The notes: generated by a model from the sequence alone, not told the origin. A stretch of DNA of 64,000 nucleotides from Pelagibius sp040217155 (GCA_040217155.1 JAVJNS010000004.1:222784-286783); one strand, 5' to 3'; numbered from the stretch's first letter, positions 1 to 8,854 are shown. Translations and numbers: made by a program.

Positions 1-59
1 GTTTCGGGGGTCGGGGCAAGTCCGGGTTCGCCGCCGCTTCGGGGGCTGTGGCCATTCAC
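1..59 (-). CDS. possible 5' end of a gene running off the left edge
   Basis: Two frames on the minus strand stay open from a start codon to the window edge: GTG at 59-57, with a GGGAGAG Shine-Dalgarno-like stretch about 7 bases upstream, and ATG at 55-53. Only about 18 codons are visible, so the frame cannot be decided and no function can be given. The stretch from 60 to 144 holds nothing else that I can identify. Confidence 0.25.
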   Translation of the reverse strand, partial: MNGHSPRSGGEPGLAPTPE

Positions 60-144
60 GGCTGGCTCTCCCGCGTCGATCACGCTAGGACTTGGGGGTT
101 CGCGGAACACCCCCTGAAAATGCCGCTGTCCGCCGGGAGCAAAT

Positions 145-1206
145 TTGAGACCTTCGCCCCTCCACCAGCCCGCCCTCCGCCGGCCGGCGCTTGCCGCCTG
201 CTTCGCCTGCCTGGTGTTTTCGCCGGCCGCCGGCGCCGAAGAAGCCAAGGGCCGGAATCAGCGCGAACCCGATCCCGCCTGGGTCATCACCACACAGTTC
301 AGCAACGACCTCTTCGGCGGCTCGGACGCTCACTTCACCCACGGCACGCGGTTCAGCGCCCTGTCGCCCGACAACTTCGTGCCGGACATCGTCGAGCGCG
401 CCGGCAAGGCCCTGCCCCTGTTCCCGCAGGGCGGCAATCTGCGGGTCACCTACAGCCTCGGCCAGGAGATCTTCACACCGGAGCGTATCGGCGAGCGGGC
501 ACTGATTGAAGACGACCGCCCCTATGCGGGCTGGACCTATCTCGGCATCGGCCTGGTGTCCGAGAACGGCGACCGCCTCGACAACCTAGAGCTCAACGTC
601 GGCATGGTCGGCCCGGCCTCGCTGGCCGACAAGACGCAGACCGAGTACCACAAGCTGATCGACGTGCAGGTGCCCGAAGGCTGGAACAACCAGTTGCACA
701 ACGAGCCCGGGATCGTGCTCTACTACGAGCGCAAGTGGCGCAACCTCTGGGAAGCCAAGATCAGCGACCTTGTGGTGCTCGATGAGATGGCGTTCGACGT
801 CACCCCGCACCTGGGCGGGGCGCTCGGCAACGTCTACACCTACGGCGCCGGCGGCCTCACCCTGCGCGTCGGCGAGGATCTGCCCAACGACTACGGCCCG
901 CCGCGCCTGCGCCCCGCCCTGCCCGGCTCCGACTATTTCCGCCCCGACGACTGGTTCGGCTGGTACTTTTTCGCCGGCGCCGAGGGGCGGCTGGTCGCGC
1001 GCAACATCTTCCTCGACGGCAACACCTTCCGCGACAGCCACAGCGTCGACAAACGCCCGGTGGTGCTCGATCTGCAGGCGGGCGTCGCGATCTCGCTGGG
1101 CGAGCGCGTGCGTCTCGCCTACACCCACCTGTGGCGCACCAGGGAGTTCCGCGAGCAGGACGCCCCGGACCAGTTCGGCACAGTGAGTCTTTCGGTAAGA
1201 TTCTAA
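145..1206 (+). CDS. lipid A deacylase LpxR family (DUF2219) outer-membrane protein
   Basis: This 353-residue protein has a signal peptide (about residues 1-31, ending in SPAAGA) and aromatic, alternating strands that end in a C-terminal Phe (SVRF), as expected for an outer-membrane beta-barrel. The LpxR/DUF2219 hallmarks are visible: the N54-D55 pair in FSNDLFGG, DRPYAGW at 124-130 and GWNNQLHNEPG at 179-189, which includes a candidate catalytic His185. Known LpxR enzymes remove the 3'-acyloxyacyl chain of lipid A at the cell surface. The start is TTG at 145, preceded by CGGGAGC; no in-frame ATG gives a signal peptide. The stop codon lies inside a 19-bp tandem duplication. The nearby glycosyltransferases fit an envelope/LPS setting. 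Activity on lipid A is inferred from the family. Confidence 0.85.
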   Translation: MRPSPLHQPALRRPALAACFACLVFSPAAGAEEAKGRNQREPDPAWVITTQFSNDLFGGSDAHFTHGTRFSALSPDNFVPDIVERAGKALPLFPQGGNLRVTYSLGQEIFTPERIGERALIEDDRPYAGWTYLGIGLVSENGDRLDNLELNVGMVGPASLADKTQTEYHKLIDVQVPEGWNNQLHNEPGIVLYYERKWRNLWEAKISDLVVLDEMAFDVTPHLGGALGNVYTYGAGGLTLRVGEDLPNDYGPPRLRPALPGSDYFRPDDWFGWYFFAGAEGRLVARNIFLDGNTFRDSHSVDKRPVVLDLQAGVAISLGERVRLAYTHLWRTREFREQDAPDQFGTVSLSVRF

Positions 1207-1230
1207 TCTGCCGGTGAGGTTCTAATCTGC
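1193..1230. repeat. 19-bp tandem duplication between convergent genes
   Basis: CGGTAAGATTCTAATCTGC (1193-1211) is followed directly by CGGTGAGGTTCTAATCTGC (1212-1230), 17 of 19 identical. The first copy carries the TAA of the lpxR-like gene. The second carries, on the other strand, the TAG of the dihydroorotase gene. Confidence 0.85.
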
Positions 1231-2568
1231 CGCGTGCGGCAGCGTTTCGGTGAAGCGCACCGGCCGGCCGGTGGGACCGCCGAGCAGTTCGCCGTCGCGC
1301 ATGGCGACGTGGCCGCGGATCACCGTCGCCATCGGCCAGCCGGTGATCGGCTTGCCCTCGAAAGGCGACCAGCCGCACTTGGCCTGCAGCCAGCCGGCCT
1401 CGATGTGTTTCTCGGCCTTCAGGTCGACCAGGGTGAAGTCGCCGTCGTAGCCCACGGCGATGCGCCCCTTGCCGGCGATGTTGTAGATGCGCTGCGCCCC
1501 GGCGGAGGTCAGGTCGACCAGGCGCGCGAGGCTCAGTTTGCCGGCGTTCAGGTGGTCGAGCAGCAGCGGCAGCAGGGTCTGCACGCCGGGCATGCCGGAG
1601 GGCGTGCGCGGATAGGGCACGGCTTTTTCCTCGCGGGTATGGGGCGCGTGATCGGAGCCGATCACGTCGACCACACCGAGGCGCACCGCCTCCCACAGGG
1701 CCTTTCGGTGGCGCGCCTCGCGGATCGGCGGGTTCATCTGCGCGAAACTGCCGAGTTCCTCATAGCAGTAGGGCGCCGCCAGCGTCAGATGCTGCGGCGT
1801 CACCTCCATAGTGGCGATGTCCTTGGCGGCGGCGAGAATCGGCACCTCCTCCGCCGTGGTGATGTGCAGCACATGGACCCGGCGGCCGGCCTCGCGCGCC
1901 AGGCGCAGCAGGCGCTTGGTGCAGCGCACCGCCGTCTCCACGTCGCGCCACTCCGGATGCTGCGAGACCTTGCCGCCGTCGCGGACCAGTTCGAAACGCT
2001 CGCGCAGACGCACCTCGTCCTCCGAGTGCACGGCGACGCGGCGGCGGCCGTGGCGCAGCACCTCGCGCAGCACCTTGTCCTCATGCACCAGCAGGGTTCC
2101 GGTGGACGAGCCCATGAAGATCTTGACCCCGCAGCAGCCGGGCTGGCGTTCCAGGATGCCCAGCCGGTCGGCGTTCTCCGCCGCCGCGCCGATGAAGAAG
2201 GCGTGATCGCACCAGGCGCGGCCCTCGGCCCGCGTCAGCTTTTCTTCGAGCGCCGCTTCGTCGATGGTGGCCGGGCTGGTGTTGGGCATCTCGAAAACCG
2301 CGGTCACGCCGCCCATCACCGCGGCGCGGGTGCCGCTCTCGAGGTCTTCCTTGTGCTCAAGGCCGGGTTCGCGGAAGTGCACCTGGGTATCGATGACGCC
2401 CGGCAGGACGGTCAGCCCCTTGGCGTCCAGCACCTCGTCGGCGCCCGCCGGATCGAGCGCGCCGATATCGACGATGCGCCCTTCGGCGACGGCGACATCG
2501 GCGGCGACCAGACCGGACGGCGTGAACACCTCGCCGCCGCTGATGATGAGATCCCAGTTTTTCGCCAT
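1222..2568 (-). CDS. dihydroorotase-family amidohydrolase
   Basis: This 448-residue metallo-amidohydrolase resembles PyrC/allantoinase. Visible elements are the N-terminal metal motif DTQVHFREPG (60-69), the likely carboxylated Lys149 in GVKIFMGSSTG, His181 (AVHSEDE), His235 (VHVLHITT) and Asp306 (GSDHAPH). Dihydroorotase interconverts carbamoyl-aspartate and dihydroorotate in pyrimidine synthesis. The first His of the usual H-x-H is Gln62 here; from memory, this QVH form occurs in a second dihydroorotase-like family of alphaproteobacteria, so the substrate is less certain. The start is ATG at 2568 with GGGGAAAG upstream; an in-frame TTG seven codons earlier is less likely. It stands alone, convergent with the lpxR-like gene. 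Confidence 0.82.
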   Translation of the reverse strand: MAKNWDLIISGGEVFTPSGLVAADVAVAEGRIVDIGALDPAGADEVLDAKGLTVLPGVIDTQVHFREPGLEHKEDLESGTRAAVMGGVTAVFEMPNTSPATIDEAALEEKLTRAEGRAWCDHAFFIGAAAENADRLGILERQPGCCGVKIFMGSSTGTLLVHEDKVLREVLRHGRRRVAVHSEDEVRLRERFELVRDGGKVSQHPEWRDVETAVRCTKRLLRLAREAGRRVHVLHITTAEEVPILAAAKDIATMEVTPQHLTLAAPYCYEELGSFAQMNPPIREARHRKALWEAVRLGVVDVIGSDHAPHTREEKAVPYPRTPSGMPGVQTLLPLLLDHLNAGKLSLARLVDLTSAGAQRIYNIAGKGRIAVGYDGDFTLVDLKAEKHIEAGWLQAKCGWSPFEGKPITGWPMATVIRGHVAMRDGELLGGPTGRPVRFTETLPHAAD

Positions 2569-2579
2569 GGTTCCGCTTT

Positions 2580-2630
2580 CCCCTGTCAATTCGACGCCCC
2601 TGTCAATTCACCGCTCTTGTTAATTCGCCG
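2580..2630. repeat. three tandem 17-bp units upstream of the dihydroorotase gene
   Basis: CCCCTGTCAATTCGACG (2580-2596), CCCCTGTCAATTCACCG (2597-2613) and CTCTTGTTAATTCGCCG (2614-2630) lie end to end just upstream of the minus-strand start codon. The array separates this gene from the glycosyltransferase gene ending at 2654. Confidence 0.85.
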
Positions 2631-2653
2631 CCGTTACCACTTCACCACGGCTT

Positions 2654-3706
2654 TCAGGACACCGCAGCCGCCGAAGGTTCGCCGAGCAGACTCTCGAAGA
2701 GCTCGAGGTAGCGCCGCACGGCGACCGGTTCGGTATAACCTTCTTCGAAAGTTTTGCGGCCACTCTGCGCCAGGCGTTCCGCCGTCTGCGGATCTTCGAT
2801 CAGCCGCGCGACGGCGGCCGCCATCGCCGCCGCGTCGTCGACGGGCACCAGCAGGCCATTTTCCTCGTTCTCGATCAACCAGCTTGGCCCCTGGCTGGCG
2901 GCGGCGACCATCGGCAGTCCCTGCATCCAGCCGTCCAGCACCACGCTGCCCAGCGGTTCATGGCGCGACGGCACGACGTAGAGATCGGCGGCGGCAAAAT
3001 ACGGCGACGCATCGTCCTGCCAGCCCAGGAATCGCACACGCTCCGCGATGCCAAGCCGCGCCGCCAGATTCTCCAGCTTGCCGCGCAGCGGGCCTTCGCC
3101 GGCCAGCCACAGATAGGCGCCCGGCACCGCCGCCACCGCTTGCAGCAGAATGTCGAAGGCCTTGTTCTCGTGCAGCCGCCCGAGGGCGAAGATCAGCGGC
3201 GCATCCGCGGGCGTGTCCAAGGCCGCGCGGTCCTGCGGCGGCGCGCCGCTCACGTCTTCGACGAAGTTGGTGATGACGTGTACCCGGTCCTCGGCGAAGC
3301 CGTGCTTCACGCAGTGCGCCTTGACGTCCGGCGTGACGCAGACCAGATGATCGCAGTTTTTGTAGTACTTCATGCTGTAATAGCCGCCGAGGCGTCCCAG
3401 ATGCACGAAATCGCCGCCGGGCAGCGCCGCGGAGGCGCGGTTCATGTAGGTCAGCGCCAGGTCCGGGCGGAAGTCCTTGATCTCGCGGCGCAGGATCCTG
3501 CCGGTCTGGCGATCGAGAAGACCGCCGAAGGGCGCCGTCACCGGTTCGATCCCGCCGGCGCGCAAGGTCTCCACACTCTTGGCGTGCGGGCGCATCACCA
3601 CGCGCTGCTCGACACCGGCCCGCTTCAGGGCCAGGCAGAGGCGCAGGAAATGCTTTTCGGCGCCGCCCTGCGGGGCGCCCGCCAGGGCCTGCAGCAAGCG
3701 CGGCAT
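2654..3706 (-). CDS. glycosyltransferase family 4
   Basis: This 350-residue GT-B enzyme has no signal peptide. The N-terminal glycine-rich turn APQGGAEKHF is typical of acceptor-side loops, and the C-terminal half carries the Glycos_transf_1 signature: ALGRLHENKAFDILLQA, then VVPSRHEPLGSVVLDGW with the retaining E-x7-E/D pattern (second acidic residue Asp). It should transfer a sugar from a nucleotide donor to a lipid- or polysaccharide-linked acceptor on the cytoplasmic face of the membrane. The neighbouring GT9 genes and the lpxR-like gene suggest LPS core or related surface glycans. Donor and acceptor cannot be read from sequence. Confidence 0.85.
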   Translation of the reverse strand: MPRLLQALAGAPQGGAEKHFLRLCLALKRAGVEQRVVMRPHAKSVETLRAGGIEPVTAPFGGLLDRQTGRILRREIKDFRPDLALTYMNRASAALPGGDFVHLGRLGGYYSMKYYKNCDHLVCVTPDVKAHCVKHGFAEDRVHVITNFVEDVSGAPPQDRAALDTPADAPLIFALGRLHENKAFDILLQAVAAVPGAYLWLAGEGPLRGKLENLAARLGIAERVRFLGWQDDASPYFAAADLYVVPSRHEPLGSVVLDGWMQGLPMVAAASQGPSWLIENEENGLLVPVDDAAAMAAAVARLIEDPQTAERLAQSGRKTFEEGYTEPVAVRRYLELFESLLGEPSAAAVS

Positions 3707-3763
3707 GGGGCCGGGGAAACTCCTTCGAATGCCGGCCGGCGGCAGGCCGCCGGCGGGTCTATG

Positions 3764-4543
3764 TCAGCGGCTGCTTGCCGCGGGCCGCGCGGGCAGGCCC
3801 GCCAGACGCCGGGCCAGCAAGCGTTTGCGGAAAACGATCAGATAGAAAACGATGAACAGAGGTATGTAAAGCTCCTGCACTTCACTGGCCTGATAGAAGA
3901 TCGCGACCTCCCAGAGACCCAATTCCTGCAAGCGCTCCCAGATCTTGCCGACCTCGCAAACGATGGCGACCGGCAGGCAGGCCAAAGGCGGCAGGAAGAG
4001 GGCCAAACGCCCCTCGCGGATCGACGGGCGCCACAGCGCCAGCAGCGGGATGACGATGCCCCCGACGATCACGCCGATCTCCAGCAAGGTGCGCGGCTTC
4101 TGGTCGAGCCAGGAGGAGGTGTTGTGGAGGTTCGTCTCGCCCTGATCGTTGATCCCCTGCCAGCTCTCCGGCGTCAGCCAGCCGATGTAGTGCTGACCCC
4201 AGCTCGCTTCCTCGCCGGCCATATAGACACTGCCCAGAAATCCCAGCAGAATCCACACGAAGACCAGGCGGTCCTGACGTACTTCCGGCATCGCGAGAAT
4301 CCGCAGGCAGAGCCCGGCGGCGATCACCGGCACGATCAGGTTGGCCGCCTCGAGGATGCCGCTCTCGCCGACGAAATAGGCTCGGTAGAACGCCGGATTC
4401 AGGTGCCAGGCCAGGGAGAGGAAAACACCCGAGACCAGCGGCAGCCAGAGATAGAGCCACGCCGGCAGTCTTTCGGCCCCCTGCAAACGCAGGGTCGTCT
4501 GCGCCTCGGCGGCGCTGGCTGTGGTGTCACTGGGGTGGGACAT
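3764..4543 (-). CDS. polytopic membrane protein of unknown function
   Basis: This 259-residue protein has about six hydrophobic segments, for example LYLWLPLVSGVFLSLAW, ANLIVPVIAAGLCLRIL, LVFVWILLGFLGSVYMA, IGVIVGGIVIPLLALW, LALFLPPLACLPVAIVC and LYIPLFIVFYLIVF. The acidic/aromatic motif GEEASWGQHYIGW sits between the third and fourth and recurs, in my recollection, in uncharacterised proteobacterial membrane proteins. The C-terminus is basic (RKRLLARRLAG), consistent with a cytoplasmic end. It lies 57 bases upstream of the GT4 gene on the same strand, so a role in surface-polysaccharide assembly is possible but only inferred from position. Confidence 0.7.
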   Translation of the reverse strand: MSHPSDTTASAAEAQTTLRLQGAERLPAWLYLWLPLVSGVFLSLAWHLNPAFYRAYFVGESGILEAANLIVPVIAAGLCLRILAMPEVRQDRLVFVWILLGFLGSVYMAGEEASWGQHYIGWLTPESWQGINDQGETNLHNTSSWLDQKPRTLLEIGVIVGGIVIPLLALWRPSIREGRLALFLPPLACLPVAIVCEVGKIWERLQELGLWEVAIFYQASEVQELYIPLFIVFYLIVFRKRLLARRLAGLPARPAASSR

Positions 4544-4727
4544 GGATGGCCTTGGGGGCTCTGTGAACTCTCTGCGCCGCGCCTGCTGCGAACCCGCCGA
4601 CTATAGGGCATCGGGCGGTGCCATATCAATCGCAGGGCCGTTTGAGGGCTTCATGACCTCCGCGCGCAAGGCTGCTAAGCTGTGGCGTCCACTTCGCCCT
4701 GCCCCGGCGGCACTTCAGCGGTAATCC

Positions 4728-5675
4728 ATGACCCCAGAGCCTCTCGCAGAGACCCCGTCGCGCATTCTGGTCATCAAGCTCTCGGCCTTCGGCGACTTCG
4801 TGCTGTCGCTGGCCGCGTTCCAGACGCTACGCGCGCACCACCGCGCCGCCGAGATCACCCTGCTGACCACGGCGCCCTACCAAGAGATGGCGGCGGCCAG
4901 CGGCTGCTTCGACAAGGTGTGGATCGACCGCCGTCCGGCCTGGTGGCGGGTCGGCGCGTGGCTGACGCTGAGGCGGCGGCTTTCCGAAGGTAGCTTCGCG
5001 CGGGTCTACGACCTGCAGCGCTCCGACCGCAGCGCCGCCTACTTCCGCCTCTGGCCGGCCCCCAAGCCGGAATGGGTCGGCGTGGCGCCCGGCTGTTCGC
5101 ACCGCTACCGCCCGCCGCGCGGCCGCGTGCTGCACATCTGCGCGCGCGAGGCGGAGCAACTGGCGCTCACCGGGGTGCCGGCCCCGGGCCTGCCGGATCT
5201 TTCGTTCTTCACCGCCGACCTCGGCGGCTTCGACCTGCCGGAACGCTTCGCGCTGCTGGTGCCCGGCGGTTCCGCGCACCGGCCCGGCAAGCGCTGGCCG
5301 GCCGCAAGCTATGCCGCCCTCGCCCGCCATCTGCTCGAGCGGAACGTCGTGCCACTGCTGCTCGGGGCCGAGGCCGAGCGCCGCGAGACCGCCGCCATCG
5401 CCGAGGCCGCGCCCGGCGCCCGCGACCTCTGCGGCCGGACCAGCCTGGAGGCCATCGCGGCCCTGGCGCGCGAGGCCCTGCTGGCGGTCGGCAACGATAC
5501 CGGCCCGATGCACCTCATCGCCGCCGCCGGCGCACCCGCGCTGGTGCTCTATTCCAAGGATTCCGATCCCGCCAAGATCGCGCCGCGCGGCCCCAAGGTC
5601 GCCACCCTGCGCCGCGAACGCTTGGCGGACCTGAGCCTGGAGGAGGTCGTGGCGGCGTTGCCGAACCGGTCTTAG
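4728..5675 (+). CDS. glycosyltransferase family 9 (heptosyltransferase-like)
   Basis: This 315-residue protein opens with the GT9 signature RILVIKLSAFGDFVLSLAAF and has the C-terminal donor-site block VGNDTGPMHLIAAAGAPALVLYS. The middle contains LLVPGGSAHRPGKRWPAASYAALARHL, matching the family pattern for the start of the second GT-B domain. GT9 enzymes such as WaaC/WaaF add heptose to the inner core of LPS. It is convergent with, and 10 bases from, a second GT9 gene, so the two are probably separate transcripts. The specific sugar is not determinable. Confidence 0.85.
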   Translation: MTPEPLAETPSRILVIKLSAFGDFVLSLAAFQTLRAHHRAAEITLLTTAPYQEMAAASGCFDKVWIDRRPAWWRVGAWLTLRRRLSEGSFARVYDLQRSDRSAAYFRLWPAPKPEWVGVAPGCSHRYRPPRGRVLHICAREAEQLALTGVPAPGLPDLSFFTADLGGFDLPERFALLVPGGSAHRPGKRWPAASYAALARHLLERNVVPLLLGAEAERRETAAIAEAAPGARDLCGRTSLEAIAALAREALLAVGNDTGPMHLIAAAGAPALVLYSKDSDPAKIAPRGPKVATLRRERLADLSLEEVVAALPNRS

Positions 5676-5685
5676 GATCACGGCG

Positions 5686-6651
5686 TCAGCGGCTCTGTTC
5701 CCGCGCTTTGACCCAGTCCCAGAGCCGCCGCGCCGCGGCCTCGACCGCGTCGACGCTGAGGCTCTCCATGAAGCAGGCCTTGGCGGCGAAGTCGAAGCCG
5801 GGCGCGCCGGTCAGTTCCTCAAAGCTCTCCGGCGTCCGCACGAAGGCGGCTTTCGGCCCCCAGGGACGGTAACGCGCCTCCGGGCTGGGGCCGAAGAGGC
5901 CGAGCGTCGGCGTGCCCGCCGCCGCCGCCAGATGCATGAGCCCTGAATCGTTGCCGACGAAGAAAGCCGCCCGCTCCAGGCAGGCCGCCACCTCCGGCAG
6001 GCCGCCGCAGGCCGTCCCGTCGAGGCCGCGCGGACCGGCGGCGCGCAACAGCGTCGCCGCCTGCTCGCGCTCCTGCGGGGCGGCGAAAACGGCGATGCGG
6101 CCGCCAGGCAGAATACCGTCGGCGGCGGTGAGCCTCAGTGCCAGCTCGGCGAAGCGCTCGGCCGGCCAGGTCTTGCCCTGCCAGTTGGCGGCCGGCGCCA
6201 CCGCCAGCACCGGCGGGCCGCCGGGCAGCCGTTCCGCCGCCCGCGCCCGCGCCGCCGCGGTCAGCCAGAGGCGCGGCGCCGGCGGTGAGGAAGCGCCGAC
6301 CAGATCGCCCAGTTCCTCGACCCGGTGGCGCCCGGGGCGGCGCTTGCCGATGACGTGGCGGCGCCGCGCCGGTATCAGATAGGCGATCGCCGAGCCGCGC
6401 AGGTCGACCACCATGTCCCAATAATTGAATGCCGCGCGCCGCCACAGATCGAGCCAGTGGCGGTTGAAGCGCTGCTTGTCGATGACCAGGATCCGCTCCA
6501 GCCCCGGCACCGCGGCGAACAGCGGCGCCGAGAGACGCCCGACCGCGACGGTGACTTCGATGCCCGGATGCTCGTCGATCAAGCGGCCCAGCAGGCCGGT
6601 GGAGAGCACTGCGTCGCCGATCCGGGTGGCGGTGATGAAAAGCAGGCGCAT
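5686..6651 (-). CDS. glycosyltransferase family 9 (heptosyltransferase-like)
   Basis: This 321-residue GT9 protein begins MRLLFITATRIGDAVLSTGL, the family's acceptor-side loop. It contains LAVAPAANWQGKTWPAERFAELALRL and the donor-site block FVGNDSGLMHLAAAAGTPTLGLFGPSP. It resembles the GT9 member at 4728-5675 in architecture but diverges strongly in sequence, so the pair probably acts on different acceptors of the LPS core. The ATG at 6651 is the only reasonable start, since the conserved N-terminal motif begins there. Confidence 0.85.
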   Translation of the reverse strand: MRLLFITATRIGDAVLSTGLLGRLIDEHPGIEVTVAVGRLSAPLFAAVPGLERILVIDKQRFNRHWLDLWRRAAFNYWDMVVDLRGSAIAYLIPARRRHVIGKRRPGRHRVEELGDLVGASSPPAPRLWLTAAARARAAERLPGGPPVLAVAPAANWQGKTWPAERFAELALRLTAADGILPGGRIAVFAAPQEREQAATLLRAAGPRGLDGTACGGLPEVAACLERAAFFVGNDSGLMHLAAAAGTPTLGLFGPSPEARYRPWGPKAAFVRTPESFEELTGAPGFDFAAKACFMESLSVDAVEAAARRLWDWVKAREQSR

Positions 6652-6809
6652 GCGCGGATTGCCCGGGAGTGGCTATTAAAGGCCGTCGCCGCCTTATAGG
6701 TCCCCGCGGCGCGCTTGGCAAAGCCCCGCCGCGACGGCGCCCCTTGCGTTGACCCGGCGGCGATGCCAAGTCTAGACCCGCTGCATGACGCGCTGGGGAT
6801 CGAGAAAGC

Positions 6810-7712
6810 ATGGCGAAGGCCACCGCCGTACTGCTGGACTATCGCGGCCTGCTCAAGGTGAGCGGCGCCGACAAGCGCGAGTTCCTGCAGGGCATCGTCT
6901 CCAACGACGTGAACCGCGCCACCCCGGAAACAGCGATCTGGACCGCTTTCCTCACACCGCAGGGTAAGTTCCTGCACGAGTTCTTTCTCGCCGGAATGGA
7001 CGAGACCCTGCTCATCGACTGCGAGGCCGAGCGCGCCGCCGACCTGGCGCGGCGCCTGAAGCTCTACAAGCTGCGCGCCCAGGTCGTCATCGAGGCGGCG
7101 GACGACATGGCGGTCGTCGCCTGCTTCGGCGGCGACGCGCTGGACAGGCTCGAACTGCCGGACGCGCCGGGCCGGGCGCGCGCCTTGGGCGGCGGCCTGG
7201 TCTTTGTCGATCCGCGTCTTGCCGCTTTGGGCGCCCGCGCGATCCTGCCCGGGAATTCCGCGCGCGAGGTCATCGCCGAAGCCGGCTTCACACTCGGGGC
7301 GCTCGACGACTACGACGCCCTGCGTCTCGCCGCCGGGGTGCCGGACGGCAGCCGCGACCTGGAGGTCGAGAAGTCGACCCTCATGGAAAGCGGTTTCGAC
7401 GAGCTGCACGGCATCGACTGGGACAAGGGCTGCTACATGGGCCAGGAACTCACCGCCCGCACCCGCTACCGCGGCCTCACCAAGAAACGTCTGCTGCCGA
7501 TCGAGATCGATGGACCGGCGCCGGCGCCCGGCACCGCCATCCTGCGCGGCGCCAAGGAGGTCGGCAGTCTGCGTTCGGCCGTCGGCACCGGCGGCGGCGC
7601 CAGCCGCGGCCTCGCCCTGCTGCGCCTCGACGCGCTGGAGGCCGGCGACATGCCACTGACCGCCGGCGCGGCGGAGGTCACCCCCCGCAAGCCCGACTGG
7701 CTGAAGATTTAA
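6810..7712 (+). CDS. ygfZ: YgfZ/CAF17-type folate-binding Fe-S cluster repair protein
   Basis: This 300-residue GcvT-like protein has the diagnostic motif KGCYMGQE at 206-213, whose Cys is essential in YgfZ. The N-terminal part (RGLLKVSGADKREFLQGIVSNDV) is the tetrahydrofolate-binding fold shared with aminomethyltransferase. The family helps maintain a subset of 4Fe-4S enzymes, including the tRNA thio-modifying MiaB, in the cytoplasm. The start ATG at 6810 follows GAGAAAG. It is convergent with meaB, with only 6 bases between the stop codons. Confidence 0.9.
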   Translation: MAKATAVLLDYRGLLKVSGADKREFLQGIVSNDVNRATPETAIWTAFLTPQGKFLHEFFLAGMDETLLIDCEAERAADLARRLKLYKLRAQVVIEAADDMAVVACFGGDALDRLELPDAPGRARALGGGLVFVDPRLAALGARAILPGNSAREVIAEAGFTLGALDDYDALRLAAGVPDGSRDLEVEKSTLMESGFDELHGIDWDKGCYMGQELTARTRYRGLTKKRLLPIEIDGPAPAPGTAILRGAKEVGSLRSAVGTGGGASRGLALLRLDALEAGDMPLTAGAAEVTPRKPDWLKI

Positions 7713-7718
7713 TCGGGT

Positions 7719-8657
7719 CTAATCGACGATCGCCGCCGAAAGATCGGCCAGGCGTTCGTAGGGCGCGTCGCCGCGGTCGAGGTTCATGCGGCAGCCCAGC
7801 ATCTCGGCGCGCTTTACGCCTTCGCGCCCGAAACGGGTGGTCAGCGCCTCGCGGAACCACAGCTTGGCGTTGTTGTGGCGGCGCGACTCCAGGCGTCCGG
7901 CCTCGGCAAGCCAGGAGCCGTGCCGGTCGATGGCCGACACCAGGGGCGCCACGCCGGTGCCCTTCTGGGCGGCCAGCGGCAGGATCGGCACCGACCAGCC
8001 GTCGCCGCGGCGCTGGTGGGCGAGGGCCGCGCGCAGGTCGGCCTTGGTGCGCTGCGCCGCCTCCATATCGGACTTGGTGACCACCGCCAGATCGGGGATC
8101 TCCATGATCCCGGCCTTCATGAACTGCAGCGAATCGCCGGAGCCCGGCTGCACGCAGAACACCACCGTGTCGGCGACCCAGGCAACATCGGTCTCCGACT
8201 GGCCGACGCCCACGGTCTCGATCATCACCACGTCATAGACGGCGCGCATCAGCAGCATGCCGCCGACAGTGAGTTCGGCGAGGCCGCCGAGGCGGTCGCG
8301 CGCCGCCATGGAGCGCACGAAGGCGCCGTTGTCTTCCGGGTCGGTCATCAGGCGCAGGCGGTCGCCGAGCAGCGCGCCGCCGGTCTGGCGCGACGAGGGA
8401 TCGACGGCGATCACGCCGACGGTGCGTCCGCTCTCGCGCAGCTTGGGGATGAGCGCGCCCAGCAGAGTCGACTTGCCGACGCCCGGCGGACCGGTGACGC
8501 CGACAACCTGGGCGCGTGGCGAGGCGTAGGCGGCATCCAGCAGGCCGATGGTCTGGGTCGCGTCGGGCGCCGATTCGAGCACGGACAGGGCCTCCGCCAT
8601 GGCGGCCTTGCCGCCGACGGTGAGGTCCTTGAGGGTCATGGTGCGCCCGAGCGTCAT
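7719..8657 (-). CDS. meaB: methylmalonyl-CoA mutase-associated GTPase MeaB
   Basis: The protein (312 residues from ATG 8657) belongs to the ArgK/MeaB G3E P-loop family. Walker A is GPPGVGKS (56-63), followed by GVIAVDPSSRQTGGALLGDRLRL, the Mg2+/switch residues in IETVGVGQSETDV and the guanine-recognition motif VTKSDM. MeaB protects and reloads adenosylcobalamin-dependent methylmalonyl-CoA mutase. No mutase gene is in this window, so its client is elsewhere or may be a related B12 mutase. Three in-frame starts are possible (TTG 8693, ATG 8657, ATG 8639); none has a strong ribosome-binding site. Confidence 0.9.
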   Translation of the reverse strand: MTLGRTMTLKDLTVGGKAAMAEALSVLESAPDATQTIGLLDAAYASPRAQVVGVTGPPGVGKSTLLGALIPKLRESGRTVGVIAVDPSSRQTGGALLGDRLRLMTDPEDNGAFVRSMAARDRLGGLAELTVGGMLLMRAVYDVVMIETVGVGQSETDVAWVADTVVFCVQPGSGDSLQFMKAGIMEIPDLAVVTKSDMEAAQRTKADLRAALAHQRRGDGWSVPILPLAAQKGTGVAPLVSAIDRHGSWLAEAGRLESRRHNNAKLWFREALTTRFGREGVKRAEMLGCRMNLDRGDAPYERLADLSAAIVD

Positions 8658-8761
8658 GCCCTCAAGTTGGCCGTGTCTCGGCGCGAGGGTCAAGGGCGAA
8701 GATGTTACCAGGCGCCCTAAAAGGAACTGGCGTCGCGCCGCCGAGACAGACGCCGCGGGTC

Positions 8762-8775
8762 TTGATCCATCTCAA
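8762..8775. promoter_or_regulatory. FNR/FixK-type box upstream of hsp20
   Basis: TTGATCCATCTCAA matches the FNR/FixK/Anr consensus TTGAT-N4-ATCAA at nine of ten defined positions. The flanking bases extend the symmetry (CTTGA...TCAAG). It lies about 80 bases upstream of the hsp20 start, a plausible activating position. This suggests oxygen- or NO-responsive control, as described for alphaproteobacterial small heat-shock genes in FixK/FnrL regulons. Confidence 0.6.
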
Positions 8776-8854
8776 GGTAGCGCCCGCCTGCGCGGCGTAG
8801 GGTCGACCCGAACGTCATCCAAGAGACGTCCATCGTATTTCATTGGAGGTAAGA

